This document shows, one piece after another, positions 1 to 5,689 of a stretch of DNA of 7,215 nt. Position 1 is the first letter of the stretch, and each line of letters opens with the position of its first letter. The stretch spans positions 1 to 7,215 of the forward strand of contig DIGA01000092.1 of the NCBI GenBank assembly GCA_002419365.1. The letters run 5' to 3'. Position numbers and translations under genes: made by a program. The notes below the pieces were generated by a model. The model was not told the origin of the DNA and did not search any database. It worked only from the letters and a program-made list of their open reading frames with translations. Origin of the DNA: Mageeibacillus sp. UBA5734 (GTDB taxonomy: Bacteria; Bacillota; Clostridia; Saccharofermentanales; UBA5734).

Positions 1-1403
1 ATGGATCTGGGCAGATCGGCCAGCTGGTCCTTGTGCTTCCAGAAGAGGCGCAGCAGCCGTTGCGACAAAGCATGTGCTGAAAAAGACTGCAGCATCATCC
101 TCCTGGCAATGGGCGACAGGACCTCAAACGTGTTGAGTTCTGGCGCCAGTTCGGCCAGGACACCCTGCAGAGTCCCGAATGTTTTGGCCAGGATGGCATA
201 TTCATGCGGGATTCTGATGTGATACTGGTAAGCACAATTGAAAGTTTCCCGGAACAGATCGGCCAGATGGATGTCCCGCCAGGGTTTATCGAGATAGGTA
301 TCAATGATCCGGGCAACTGCCTGTTCAAATTGCCGAAGATCTTCCTGCCGGACCCTGCTTTCGAGATCGACCAGCGCTTTGACGACCATCCTGCTGTTCC
401 GGGTCGTGATCCCGATGAAAAACTGGGTGATCATCTGGCGGCGCTCGTCATTGAGCTGGCCTACCATGCCCAAGTCTAGAAAAGCGATTGTCCCGTCTGC
501 CAGAACCAGCAAATTCCCCGGATGGGGATCGGCATGAAAAAAGCCATCGCGGAAAACCTGGTTACAGACAGACGTCGTCAGGCGCCGGGCCAGTTCGATC
601 CGGTCGATACCAGCCTGTTCCAATGCAGCAAGATCCACAATATGAAGCCCCTTCAGATAAGACATCGTCAGGATGCGCGGTGTGGTGTAAATCCAGTTCA
701 CCTCCGGAACAGTGATACCAGGGTCATGGGCACAGTGTTGCCTGAAGATGTCGATGTTTTCCGCCTCCCGGGAGAAATCCAATTCTGCATGGATCGACTT
801 TTCAAAATCCAGCACGATCGATGGGAAATCATAGAGTTTGCCATACTGTGTGTGCTGGTTGAGAAAATCAGCTACATCCCTGAGGATTTCAATGTCTGAG
901 TCAATCTCGTTTCGTATGCCCGGGCGCTGGACTTTGACAGCGACAACGCGACCGGATTGCAGCTTCGCCTGATGCACCTGGGCCAGGGACGCAGAAGCAA
1001 CGGGTAACTCGGCAAACTCAGCAAAAATATGTTCCAGTGCATCGGACAACTCTTCCTCGACGATGGCCCTGACATCGGCAAAGGGAAACGGAGGGATTGC
1101 ATCCTGGAGTTTCTTGAGTTCATCCAGGACGTCCATAGGAAAAAGATCCGGCCGGGTACTCAAAATCTGGCCGATTTTGATAAAGGTCGGTCCCAGCTCT
1201 TCGAGGGCCAGCCGCAGACGCGCACCGGTCGGCAAACGTCGTTCCCTGCCTGGCGGGCTGGGATCGGTCTTGCGATGGTGAATCCGCACATGACCGGCAA
1301 GCCCTGTCTGGTCGATCAAATAGCCAAATCCCTGCCGCGTGAAGGCCGCAAAGATTTGCCGGTAACGCGCGAGGTGCTTGCGCTGGCGAATCAATCCAGC
1401 CAT
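1..1403 (-). CDS. AarF/UbiB (ABC1) family atypical protein kinase, partial at window edge
   Basis: The reading frame is open for 467 codons from the ATG at 1403 to the left edge; the C-terminus, which in this family (about 550 residues) usually carries membrane helices, lies outside. The ABC1 hallmarks are in order: KIGQ signature (K76-Q79) in FIKIGQILSTRPDLFP, an Ala/Ser-rich loop SASLAQVH (137-144) in place of a P-loop, VAVK with the ATP-site lysine (K157), the AELDF acidic motif (E207, D209), HADPHPGN catalytic loop (290-297) and the DLG metal motif (310-312). Known UbiB/ADCK proteins are membrane-associated ATPases/kinases needed for ubiquinone synthesis or lipid homeostasis; in an anaerobe the target is unknown. 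The start is fixed by an in-frame stop 12 codons or fewer upstream, and it lies 11 bp after the phasin-like gene, so the two are almost certainly co-transcribed. No strong ribosome binding site is visible in that gap, which suggests translational coupling. Family assignment is very secure; substrate is not known. Confidence 0.95.
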   Translation of the reverse strand, partial: MAGLIRQRKHLARYRQIFAAFTRQGFGYLIDQTGLAGHVRIHHRKTDPSPPGRERRLPTGARLRLALEELGPTFIKIGQILSTRPDLFPMDVLDELKKLQDAIPPFPFADVRAIVEEELSDALEHIFAEFAELPVASASLAQVHQAKLQSGRVVAVKVQRPGIRNEIDSDIEILRDVADFLNQHTQYGKLYDFPSIVLDFEKSIHAELDFSREAENIDIFRQHCAHDPGITVPEVNWIYTTPRILTMSYLKGLHIVDLAALEQAGIDRIELARRLTTSVCNQVFRDGFFHADPHPGNLLVLADGTIAFLDLGMVGQLNDERRQMITQFFIGITTRNSRMVVKALVDLESRVRQEDLRQFEQAVARIIDTYLDKPWRDIHLADLFRETFNCAYQYHIRIPHEYAILAKTFGTLQGVLAELAPELNTFEVLSPIARRMMLQSFSAHALSQRLLRLFWKHKDQLADLPRS

Positions 1404-1414
1404 GGCACAGCGCT

Positions 1415-1750
1415 CTATTCAGGCGGGTTTTCCTGCCCGCTCGGCCGTTCAGACAGGGCAGCAGCGATTTCTTCCCGGATGATGCTACGGATCTGTTCAG
1501 CGGTCAGGGTGTCCTCTTTGCGGGCAATGTCCAGTTTTTCAAGGGCTTTGCCTACTTCATCGTGAATCCACTGCCTGAGCTCACCGCGTTGCTCTTCACC
1601 TTTCTTGATCAGATTGCTGGCGAACTGGCTGGCTTCTTTCTTCTCGATCTCGCCTTTATTGACCATGTCCTCGACAAAAGCTTCCACTTTTTCCCGGGAC
1701 AACGTCAAAAGACCCAGGCCAAAATCAAGCGATTTTTCGATCAGATTCAT
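1415..1750 (-). CDS. Phasin-like small helical protein (polyhydroxyalkanoate-granule/phasin family)
   Basis: A 111-residue, highly charged, cysteine-free protein with no signal peptide. It starts MNLIEKSLDFGLGLLTLSRE, an amphipathic helix typical of phasin-family proteins, followed by Lys/Glu-rich helices (about 20-80) likely to form a coiled coil. A second helical block, LTAEQIRSIIREEIAAAL (about 82-99), and a Pro/Gly-rich tail ending in NPPE follow. True phasins coat polyhydroxyalkanoate granules, but many small proteins with this layout sit next to ABC1 kinase genes in bacteria not known to store PHA, so the granule role is inference only. It is the first gene of the minus-strand operon, with a strong Shine-Dalgarno at 1760-1766, and ends 11 bp before the kinase gene. 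A membrane- or kinase-associated scaffold role is an equally good guess. Confidence 0.85.
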   Translation of the reverse strand: MNLIEKSLDFGLGLLTLSREKVEAFVEDMVNKGEIEKKEASQFASNLIKKGEEQRGELRQWIHDEVGKALEKLDIARKEDTLTAEQIRSIIREEIAAALSERPSGQENPPE

Positions 1751-1759
1751 CGTGAAACG

Positions 1760-1766
1760 CCTCCTT
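1760..1766 (-). promoter_or_regulatory. Strong ribosome binding site of the phasin-like gene
   Basis: Read on the minus strand this is AAGGAGG, a full Shine-Dalgarno match, 9 nt before the ATG at 1750. It fixes the start of the phasin-like gene and contrasts with the weak site before the downstream kinase gene. Confidence 0.85.
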
Positions 1767-1800
1767 TTTGACTGTTGGACTGGTTAATCATTACATTTTC

Positions 1801-1809
1801 ATTATAGCA
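1801..1809 (-). promoter_or_regulatory. Extended -10 promoter of the phasin-like/UbiB operon
   Basis: On the minus strand the sequence reads TGCTATAAT: a perfect -10 hexamer (1806-1801) with the upstream TG of an extended -10 element. At 17-bp spacing (about 1824-1829) the -35 is poor (AAGATC), which is common when an extended -10 is present. Transcription would begin near 1794, giving a leader of about 44 nt. Confidence 0.65.
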
Positions 1810-1834
1810 CGTCCGGATGAATGGATCTTGATCA

Positions 1835-1843
1835 TGCTATACT
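1835..1843 (+). promoter_or_regulatory. Extended -10 promoter of the molybdopterin lipoprotein gene
   Basis: The sequence TGCTATACT has five of six -10 matches plus the extended TG. No good -35 is seen at 16-18 bp. Transcription would start near 1850 and leave a leader of about 70 nt. It lies back to back with the minus-strand promoter at 1801-1809, so the two upstream regions overlap in 1810-1834 and could share one regulator. Confidence 0.55.
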
Positions 1844-1920
1844 TTAGTTGACACATAAAACAGGCATTGCCATCGCACCGGAACCATCGCCCTTGATCGA
1901 CAGACAAGAGGAACGACTAT

Positions 1921-2655
1921 ATGCAGCGATTGAAAAGTAAACCTGTTCCATCTGCCAGGTCCATAATGATCACCAGTTTGATCCTGTGCCTGATCCTGGC
2001 GTCGAGCTGTCAGTCCAATGAGACCTCAGTCACCCCGATCACACCAACAGTCACAACCATCGATGTCGTTTCCCAGGCCACACTGGGACGATACCGGACG
2101 AACGAAGTCCGTGATTATCAGGGGATGCGGCTAGATCCGGCCATCGGTCCACGCGACAATTCCATCCAAGGTGTTCAAAGCGTGGATTTGGAATCCTATG
2201 AACTCCGGATAGACGGCCTGGTCAAAGCGCCGATCGAGTTTTCCTACGACGACGTTCTGGCTATGACACCAGACCAGCGACTGATCACGCTGTATTGTGT
2301 CGAAGGTTGGGAAGCAACCATCCTTTGGGAAGGTGTACGGATCAAGGATCTGATTGAAAAAGCAGGCGGAGCATCCGAATCAGCCAATACGGTCATTTTC
2401 CATTGTGTTGACGGCTATACGACGTCGTTATCCCTGTATATGATCCAGAATTGGGACATCATCCTGGCCTACAACTCCAATGGCCTGCCATTGCCACCAG
2501 AGATGGGATTCCCGTTCATGGTTGTCGCAGAGCGTAAATACGGATATAAATGGGCCCGCTGGGTCAATCGCATCGAAGTGTCCGACAACGACGCCTACCG
2601 CGGTTACTGGGAATCCCGTGGCTGGGATAATTACGCCAGCATTTATGGGGCATAG
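1921..2655 (+). CDS. Molybdopterin-dependent oxidoreductase lipoprotein (sulfite oxidase/YedY-type Moco domain)
   Basis: A 244-residue exported protein. Residues 1-29 form a signal peptide with a basic N-region (R3, K5, K7, R13) and a hydrophobic core, ending in LASSC; C30 is the likely lipidated cysteine (position -3 is Ala rather than the usual Leu). A Ser/Thr-rich linker (31-50) leads into the oxidoreductase molybdopterin-binding domain (about 85-220). The key motif is LYCVEGW, where C126 should ligate molybdenum, as in the CVEAW motif of MsrP (YedY). Other family marks are DGYTTSL (164-170), the PPEMGFPFMVV block (192-202), KYGYKWARWV (206-215) and the C-terminal GYWESRGW (228-235). It probably performs a membrane-anchored reduction or oxidation of an S- or N-oxide; the substrate is unknown. 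No cytochrome or quinone-binding partner is encoded beside it. AAGAGGAA at 1906-1913 supports the start. It is much shorter than MsrP and shows no twin-arginine motif. Confidence 0.92.
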   Translation: MQRLKSKPVPSARSIMITSLILCLILASSCQSNETSVTPITPTVTTIDVVSQATLGRYRTNEVRDYQGMRLDPAIGPRDNSIQGVQSVDLESYELRIDGLVKAPIEFSYDDVLAMTPDQRLITLYCVEGWEATILWEGVRIKDLIEKAGGASESANTVIFHCVDGYTTSLSLYMIQNWDIILAYNSNGLPLPPEMGFPFMVVAERKYGYKWARWVNRIEVSDNDAYRGYWESRGWDNYASIYGA

Positions 2656-2674
2656 GCGAGATGCAGCCAAGTTG

Positions 2675-2703
2675 TTGACATTTGCCCATTACTGTTCCAT
2701 ACT
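2675..2703 (+). promoter_or_regulatory. Sigma-70-type promoter of the DUF5320 gene
   Basis: A perfect -35 TTGACA (2675-2680), a 17-bp spacer and a -10 CATACT (2698-2703, four of six matches). It starts 20 bp after the stop codon of the lipoprotein gene, so the DUF5320 gene likely has its own transcript with a leader of about 125 nt. Confidence 0.6.
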
Positions 2704-2735
2704 GATTATGGGCATTAGCTCATTATTGCAAATTC

Positions 2736-2756
2736 CCCGGCTCGTCCTCTGCCGGG
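2736..2756 (+). other. GC-rich hairpin in the DUF5320 leader
   Basis: CCCGGC (2736-2741) pairs perfectly with GCCGGG (2751-2756) around a 9-nt loop. A further GC-rich run with the self-complementary GGCCGGCC follows near 2774-2783. There is no T-run, so this is not an ordinary intrinsic terminator; it could stabilise or regulate the leader RNA, or be incidental. Confidence 0.35.
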
Positions 2757-2835
2757 CACGGCCAGTCGCTAAGCGGCCGGCCATGGGAATGACTTCACAG
2801 AGCGAACGTCAGTTTCCCCGAAAGGAGTTTTTACT

Positions 2836-3120
2836 ATGCCAGCAAAAGATGGAACTGGACCAATGGGAATGGGCGCCCGGACCGGACGTGGTTTTGGCCC
2901 CTGTGGCGGAAACTCGGCACAACCGATTTATGGCTATGGCTACGGTTGCGGTTATGGCCGCGGACGTGGTTTCCGCCAGATGAGAGCACCCTATCCGTTT
3001 AAGCCTGCCGATATCGATCCCAATGCAGAAAAATCCTTGTTGCAAGACCAGGTCAGGATGTTGGAACAGGAGCTGGAGCTTGTAAAAAACCAGCTCAAGA
3101 AGTTTGAAGAACAAGCCTGA
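2836..3120 (+). CDS. DUF5320 family Gly-rich small protein with C-terminal coiled coil
   Basis: A 94-residue protein starting MPAKDGTGPMGMGARTGRGF, the N-terminal signature of DUF5320 proteins (DGTGP.G.G..TGRG.G.C). C23 follows in GPCGG, then a Gly/Tyr/Arg-rich stretch (about 31-46) containing C38, then a charged helix (about 64-93) with heptad-like leucines suggesting a coiled coil. The function is not established. Such genes are often found beside nitrogenase-cofactor-like NifX/NifB-domain proteins and Mrp-type ATPases in anaerobes; none is present here. The two cysteines could bind metal or a cluster as a dimer, but that is inference. AAAGGAG at 2821-2827 gives a strong ribosome binding site 8 nt from the ATG. 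A flavin reductase remnant follows immediately. Confidence 0.85.
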   Translation: MPAKDGTGPMGMGARTGRGFGPCGGNSAQPIYGYGYGCGYGRGRGFRQMRAPYPFKPADIDPNAEKSLLQDQVRMLEQELELVKNQLKKFEEQA

Positions 3121-3128
3121 CAGCATGA

Positions 3129-3440
3129 TCATCTGAACTGAGGAACGAGGATAAACTCAGCGTGACCGGTGCGTCCCTGAGCGAAGCATTGACCATCAAC
3201 GCGCCTGTGCTCTCGGATTGTCCAGTCAACATCGAATGCGAGATTGTCGACTCCATCCGGACGGGCTCCCATGAGATGTTTGTCGGCAAAATTCTCCACG
3301 TTCACGCGGAGGAATCCATCGTGGCCCCAGACTTGGCGCGAAGGGTGGCCCCGCGGGCGGAATGTTCCGTTTTTGAGGTCGGTCCACTGATTGGGAAAAT
3401 CTGCAATGCGCTTTTGAAGCATACAGCCGCAGCAGGTTGA
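3129..3440 (+). pseudogene. Flavin reductase-like (flavoredoxin) gene remnant, truncated at the 5' end and probably at the 3' end
   Basis: The frame is open from just after a stop at 3126-3128 to the TGA at 3438-3440. It encodes EDKLSVTG, then INAPVLSDCPVNIECEIVDS, then RTGSHEMFVGKILHVHAEE, matching the second half of the flavin reductase-like (flavoredoxin) domain: the NAP...CPVN.EC strand followed by GSH.MF.G.....H. The first roughly 100 residues, which bind FMN, are absent; upstream lies only the DUF5320 gene. After HAEESI (about 3320) the reading frame enters the left arm of a long inverted repeat, so the last family segment may be replaced too, although EVGPLIGKI (about 3375-3401) faintly resembles the family's C-terminus. 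A GTG at 3162 with weak GAGG upstream could allow translation of a 92-residue fragment. Flavin reductases of this type bind FMN and pass electrons to partner proteins; this copy should not. Loss by rearrangement is the best reading. Confidence 0.7.
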
Positions 3441-3652
3441 CGCCTCATCGAAAATGTTCCGAAGTAGTGCTCCGACCTAGCGGCGGAAATTTCCGCCGCT
3501 AGGTCGGAGCACTTTTGGGGAAGATTTTGGCTTGATCTGGAAAAGCCTCTGCTGCAGGGGCTTCGAGACCCATTTGATTAGTACCGCTTTAGTGGACCGA
3601 CCCCAAAAGTGGAATGTTCCGTCCAAGGTGCCAGACCTGCGGCCAGGGGTGG
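3327..3652. repeat. Long imperfect inverted repeat (about 326 bp, single centre of symmetry at 3489/3490)
   Basis: Base p pairs with base 6979-p. The outer arms 3355-3390 and 3589-3624 are 36 bp each with 29 Watson-Crick pairs; all seven differences are transitions, and six become G-U pairs in plus-strand RNA. Outside them, weaker helices continue in the same register: 3346-3349 with 3630-3633, 3332-3337 with 3642-3647 and 3327-3329 with 3650-3652. Inside, GCAGCAG (3429-3435) faces CTGCTGC (3549-3555), GAAGC (3416-3420) faces GCTTC (3560-3564), and AAAATGTTCC (3451-3460) faces GGAAGATTTT (3519-3528) with one mismatch. The centre is a 48-bp perfect palindrome. No transposase or gene is inside. 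It may be a fold-back or MITE-like element, decayed paired IS ends, or a long structured RNA. Confidence 0.85.
3466..3516 (+). terminator. 48-bp perfect palindrome followed by TTTT, likely intrinsic terminator
   Basis: Two 24-bp arms (3466-3489 and 3490-3513) are exact reverse complements with no loop except the central AAATTT; the stem is GC-rich (GTGCTCCGACC, GCGGCGG). The stem runs directly into TTTT (3513-3516). It could end transcripts from the DUF5320 promoter. The T-run is short and the stem is far longer than a normal terminator, so it may have another role as the core of the larger inverted repeat. Confidence 0.6.
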
Positions 3653-3681
3653 CACTGTTTCCTGAAAACGGGCCACCCCTG
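3644..3681. repeat. Hairpin of CAGGGGTGGC arms at the right end of the inverted repeat
   Basis: CAGGGGTGGC (3644-3653) and GCCACCCCTG (3672-3681) are perfect 10-bp inverted arms with an 18-nt loop that itself contains GTTT and AAAC. The same GGGTGGC core recurs at 3343-3349 in the left arm of the large element. Clustered GGTGGC repeats of this kind are seen at the ends of some insertion sequences (IS21-like ends come to mind); that link is recall, not a match made here. Confidence 0.5.
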
Positions 3682-4028
3682 CAGCCAACACGGGGTGTCG
3701 CGCAAATCTTCCATGCCCCATGGCCACACTCTTACCTGAATCAGCTGCATTTTTTACAGTCTTTTCACGGAATCAGATCAAGAGCCCTTTGACCACCTCG
3801 GTTGCCGAAAAGAACAAAATGGCTTACAGTGAGATTAGCTAAAGTCCGTTATTCAACAAGGAGAACCCCTTGTCGCCAAGATGCGTGATTGTCACACGAT
3901 GCTGCCTGATAACGGGATCCTTCCAGTCGAAGTCGACGAGTCCCAGCTCCTTTTTTCAGTAGTTAATCTCCATCCGGAGACTAACACATAACGTCCCATC
4001 TGTCCCATCAGAAAGCGAGGTATGTTCC
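3682..4028. other. Gene-free stretch upstream of hcp
   Basis: No convincing gene is seen. It holds a small inverted repeat, ACAAGG (3856-3861) with CCTTGT (3868-3873); a start-less open frame on the minus strand at 3839-3955 that reads like protein (DFDWKDPVIRQHR) and may be a gene scrap; and a tandem pair of GTCCCATC (3993-4000 and 4002-4009) next to the hcp ribosome binding site. No clear -35/-10 pair for hcp could be picked, and no recognisable FNR-, NsrR- or HcpR-type operator was found, so how hcp is switched on is unresolved. Confidence 0.5.
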
Positions 4029-5657
4029 ATGAGTATGTTCTGCTACCAATGTCAGGAAGCCGCCAAGGGCACCGGATGCACCGTCATGGGTGTCTGCGGC
4101 AAGAACGAGACAGTCGCTAATCTGGAGGATCTTCTGGTTTATGCCTTGAAAGGCGTAGCTGAAGTCGTGACCAAAGGGAAAATCGCCACAGAAACCATTC
4201 CAGCTGTCAATTTTGAACTGATCAACAGCCTGTTCATGACCATCACCAATGCCAATTTTGATGATGCCGCGATCGAAAAACAGATCCGAAAGGTCTTGGC
4301 GCTGCGTGATGAACTGGCTGCCAAGATCTCTGCCAGCTGGGGCGAAGCCGCCACCTTCCAGGTGGGAACCAGAGAAGACATGCTGGCCAAAGCCGCTGCC
4401 GTCGGCGTTCTGGCTACGGAAAACGAAGATGTCCGTTCGTTGCGCGAACTGGTCATCTATGGGCTTAAAGGCATGGCTGCCTACACCGAGCATGCTTACA
4501 ACCTGGGCAAGGAAAACCAGGCGATCTACGCGTTCATGTATGAAGCGCTCGCCGCTACACTGGATGACAGCCTCTCTGCTGACCAGCTGGTCGCCCTGAC
4601 CTTGAAAACCGGTGAGTTTGGCGTCGCTGCCATGGCTCTGCTCGACGAAGCCAACACCAGCACCTATGGCAATCCGGAAATCACCGAAGTCAACATCGGC
4701 GTCCGGGGCAATCCAGCCATCCTGATCTCCGGCCATGACCTCAAGGACATGGAGCAGCTGCTCGAGCAGACCCAGGGCACGGGTGTCGACGTCTACACCC
4801 ACAGCGAAATGCTGCCGGCCAACTACTACCCGGCTTTCAAGAAATATGAAAACTTTGTTGGCAACTATGGCAATGCGTGGTGGAAACAGCTCGAAGAATT
4901 CGCGACCTTCAATGGCCCGATCCTCTTCACCACCAACTGCATCGTGCCGCCGAAAAAGGAAGAAATCCGACAGCGCATCTTCACCACCGGCGCGGCAGGT
5001 TTCCCGGGCTGCACCCACATCGCACCAGACGCCAATGGCAAGAAAGACTTCTCCGCCGTCATCGAAATGGCCAAGAAGCTTCCAGCCCCGACCGAAATCG
5101 AAACCGGCAAGATCGTTGGTGGTTTTGCCCATGCCCAGGTCATTGCTTTGGCTGACAAGGTCATCGACGCGGTCAAGACCGGTGCGATCAAGAAATTCTT
5201 CGTCATGGCTGGCTGCGATGGCCGCATGAAATCACGCGAATACTATACTGATTTCGCCAATGCCCTGCCCAAAGACACGGTCATCCTGACTGCCGGCTGC
5301 GCCAAATACCGCTACAACAAGCTTCCGTTGGGTGATATCGGCGGCATCCCGCGCGTCCTCGACGCCGGACAGTGCAACGACTCCTACTCGCTGGCAGTCA
5401 TCGCCTTGAAACTCAAGGAAGTCTTCGGCCTGGATGACGTCAACCAGCTGCCAATCGCCTACAACATCGCCTGGTACGAACAGAAGGCCGTCATCGTCCT
5501 GCTCGCACTGCTCTATCTCGGTGTCAAGAACATCCACCTCGGCCCGACGTTGCCAGCCTTCCTCTCACCCAATGTGGCCAAAGTCCTGGTCGAGACTTTC
5601 GGCATCGCCGGCATCGGCTCCGTCGAAGATGACGTCCAGCTCTTCATGAACGCCTGA
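4029..5657 (+). CDS. hcp: Hybrid cluster protein / hydroxylamine reductase, class I
   Basis: A full-length 542-residue cytoplasmic protein. The N-terminal motif C5-X2-C8-X8-C17-X5-C23 binds a [4Fe-4S] cluster and marks class I Hcp of anaerobes (class II has a wider CX2CX11CX6C spacing). All seven ligands expected for the hybrid Fe-S-O cluster from the Desulfovibrio Hcp structures are present in order: H236, E260, C304, C396 (in AGCDGR, the persulfide cysteine), C424 (TAGCAKYRYN), C449 (DAGQCNDSYS) and E484 (WYEQKA). Hcp reduces hydroxylamine to ammonia in vitro and is tied to nitric oxide detoxification and protein S-nitrosylation in vivo. The start at 4029 has GCGAGG at 4015-4020 upstream; an ATG at 4035 is less well spaced. 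No hcr reductase gene adjoins it, as is usual for class I. It ends before a strong terminator, so it is probably monocistronic. A long opposite-strand open frame inside it is a codon-bias shadow. Confidence 0.98.
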   Translation: MSMFCYQCQEAAKGTGCTVMGVCGKNETVANLEDLLVYALKGVAEVVTKGKIATETIPAVNFELINSLFMTITNANFDDAAIEKQIRKVLALRDELAAKISASWGEAATFQVGTREDMLAKAAAVGVLATENEDVRSLRELVIYGLKGMAAYTEHAYNLGKENQAIYAFMYEALAATLDDSLSADQLVALTLKTGEFGVAAMALLDEANTSTYGNPEITEVNIGVRGNPAILISGHDLKDMEQLLEQTQGTGVDVYTHSEMLPANYYPAFKKYENFVGNYGNAWWKQLEEFATFNGPILFTTNCIVPPKKEEIRQRIFTTGAAGFPGCTHIAPDANGKKDFSAVIEMAKKLPAPTEIETGKIVGGFAHAQVIALADKVIDAVKTGAIKKFFVMAGCDGRMKSREYYTDFANALPKDTVILTAGCAKYRYNKLPLGDIGGIPRVLDAGQCNDSYSLAVIALKLKEVFGLDDVNQLPIAYNIAWYEQKAVIVLLALLYLGVKNIHLGPTLPAFLSPNVAKVLVETFGIAGIGSVEDDVQLFMNA

Positions 5658-5689
5658 TCCCACTCTCCCAGATCGAAAATCAAACTTCC

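Noticed and set aside
1029..1565. 178-codon plus-strand open frame
   Set aside because: It is antisense to the ABC1 kinase and phasin-like genes, spans their junction and has no family features.
1921..2655. Assignment as MsrP (methionine sulfoxide reductase catalytic subunit)
   Set aside because: It shares the Cys-Val-Glu-x-Trp Moco motif, but it is about 90 residues shorter, is a lipoprotein without a Tat signal, and has no MsrQ haem partner next to it.
3129..3422. Minus-strand open frame across the flavin reductase remnant
   Set aside because: The plus strand gives clear flavin reductase motifs (CPVNIEC, GSHEMF); the minus frame gives none.
3321..3681. CRISPR array
   Set aside because: The repeats are inverted, irregular in spacing and of different lengths; there is no regular repeat-spacer pattern and no cas gene.
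3532..3792. 86-codon plus-strand open frame
   Set aside because: It runs through the right arm of the inverted repeat and the adjacent hairpin, lacks a ribosome binding site and has no coding character.
4008..5132. 374-codon open frame on the minus strand
   Set aside because: It lies wholly antisense to hcp, whose protein shows every catalytic ligand; the antisense protein has no recognisable motif and reflects codon bias.
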